Assembly (NCBI RefSeq): GCF_000935045.1
Contig: NZ_JYKS01000027.1
Span: forward strand, 61,761 to 125,760
Direction: 5' to 3'
DNA from: Pseudomonas sp. 10-1B
GTDB taxonomy: Bacteria > Pseudomonadota > Gammaproteobacteria > Pseudomonadales > Pseudomonadaceae
Length of the DNA stretch: 64,000 nucleotides
Part shown: one piece after another, positions 63,803-64,000 of the stretch
Position numbering within the stretch: position 1 is the stretch's first letter
How the letters are laid out: each line of letters opens with the position of its first letter
Notes under the pieces: model-generated
The model's input: only the letters and a program-made list of their open reading frames with translations
Databases searched by the model: none
What the model was told of the DNA's origin: nothing
Position numbers and translations under genes: made by a program

Positions 63803-63840
63803 CCCCCAAGAAGTTGGACAAAAAATCCAACCCTTGGGGG
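63803..63840 (+). promoter_or_regulatory. IS-end hairpin covering the orfA ribosome site
   Basis: CCCCCAAG (63803-63810) pairs with CTTGGGGG (63833-63840), and TTGGA pairs with TCCAA inside. The 3' arm holds the G-rich ribosome-binding site of orfA (GGGGGA, ATG at 63845). If the element is read through from outside, the hairpin would hide the site and limit transposase synthesis. Confidence 0.6.
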
Positions 63841-63844
63841 ACCT

Positions 63845-64000
63845 ATGGGCAAATACACAGAGCATTTCAAGCTCACAGCCATCTCAGCCTACCTGGATGG
63901 CAATAAAGGCTTCCGCAAGGTAGCCCAGCATTTCGGTATCGACTACAGCTTGCTGCGCCGGTGGGTTTCAAGCCATCAGAGCAAATCCAGCTTTTCTCCG
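63845..64000 (+). CDS. IS3-family transposase OrfA, partial
   Basis: 52 N-terminal residues are visible before the window ends: MGKYTEHFKLTAISAYLDGN, then a helix-turn-helix (FRKVAQHFGIDYSLLRRWVSSH). This is the DNA-binding half of the OrfA/OrfAB transposase of the IS150 type. No stop within the window. Confidence 0.85.
   Translation, partial: MGKYTEHFKLTAISAYLDGNKGFRKVAQHFGIDYSLLRRWVSSHQSKSSFSP

Larger units (their letters stand above)
63796..64000 (+). mobile_element. IS3-family element (IS150-like), left part only
   Basis: The sequence beginning TGGACTGCCCCCAAGAAGTT (63796) has the TG-start and 'GCCCCCAA-AAGTTGGACA' pattern of IS150-group ends. A hairpin and the start of the transposase orfA follow. 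The right end lies beyond the window. It is inserted in a REP array, a common target in pseudomonads. Confidence 0.82.

Overview
The window is chromosomal DNA from a fluorescent pseudomonad of the Pseudomonas putida group. Three things support this: GC-rich codon use, the dense 'GCCGGCAAGCCAGCTCCCACAG' and 'GCGGGCAAGCCCGCTCCTAC' REP palindromes, and a gene order that I recall as that of P. putida KT2440 from davD/davT to cysQ (from memory, no search was run). It carries about 58 protein genes, 17 REP loci, several clear terminators and the first part of an IS3-type element. I saw no rRNA, tRNA or CRISPR.

Layout. (1) 1-4895: sulfate-ester locus, a LysR regulator (cut by the window edge) divergent from a TonB receptor and an arylsulfotransferase (sftR-sftP-astA). 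(2) 5235-8138: davD-davT, the lower 5-aminovalerate (lysine) pathway. (3) 8205-12965: a 1586-aa orphan polymorphic toxin with a C-terminal ADP-ribosyltransferase domain, then a nested-palindrome element. (4) 13299-19017: signalling and membrane block, with a pseudo-receiver/HDOD protein, a PAS-GGDEF cyclase, the fatty acid desaturase DesA and a PAS-GGDEF-EAL protein. (5) 19146-42645: a long sulfur-scavenging region. It holds a six-gene operon of two SfnB/DszC-like flavoproteins, a DszA/NtaA-like monooxygenase and a MetNIQ-type transporter; the cystine transporter tcyJLN; serine acetyltransferase epsC; a BetT carrier; tauABCD; an OprD-family porin; the 1-Cys peroxiredoxin lsfA; and ssuADCBF. 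In the ssu operon the reductase gene ssuE is reduced to a 47-bp scar. (6) 42767-63509: mostly core genes: TetR-gshA, tex and a thioesterase, ompR-envZ, rimB-rimK, hslR, an LpxT-like phosphatase, hslO, pckA, a thioesterase, a glycine-zipper protein, a YdeP-like molybdoenzyme with fdhD, a BON-LysM protein, yrfG, nudE and cysQ. (7) 63510-64000: tandem REP modules with an IS3-family element inserted in them.

How the genes fit together. Most of the first 43 kb supplies sulfur when sulfate is scarce: sulfate esters (sftP/astA), sulfonates (ssu), taurine (tau), cystine (tcy) and an unknown organosulfur compound (sfn-like operon). EpsC makes O-acetylserine, the acceptor that is also the precursor of the usual CysB inducer. 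LsfA is a known sulfate-starvation protein. gshA uses the cysteine, and cysQ removes PAP(S) made by sulfate activation. AT-rich, partly palindromic stretches lie upstream of nearly every sulfur operon and are candidate CysB-type control sites. The most unusual items are the ssuE deletion scar, the orphan ART toxin, the nested palindrome beside it and the degenerate receiver domain.
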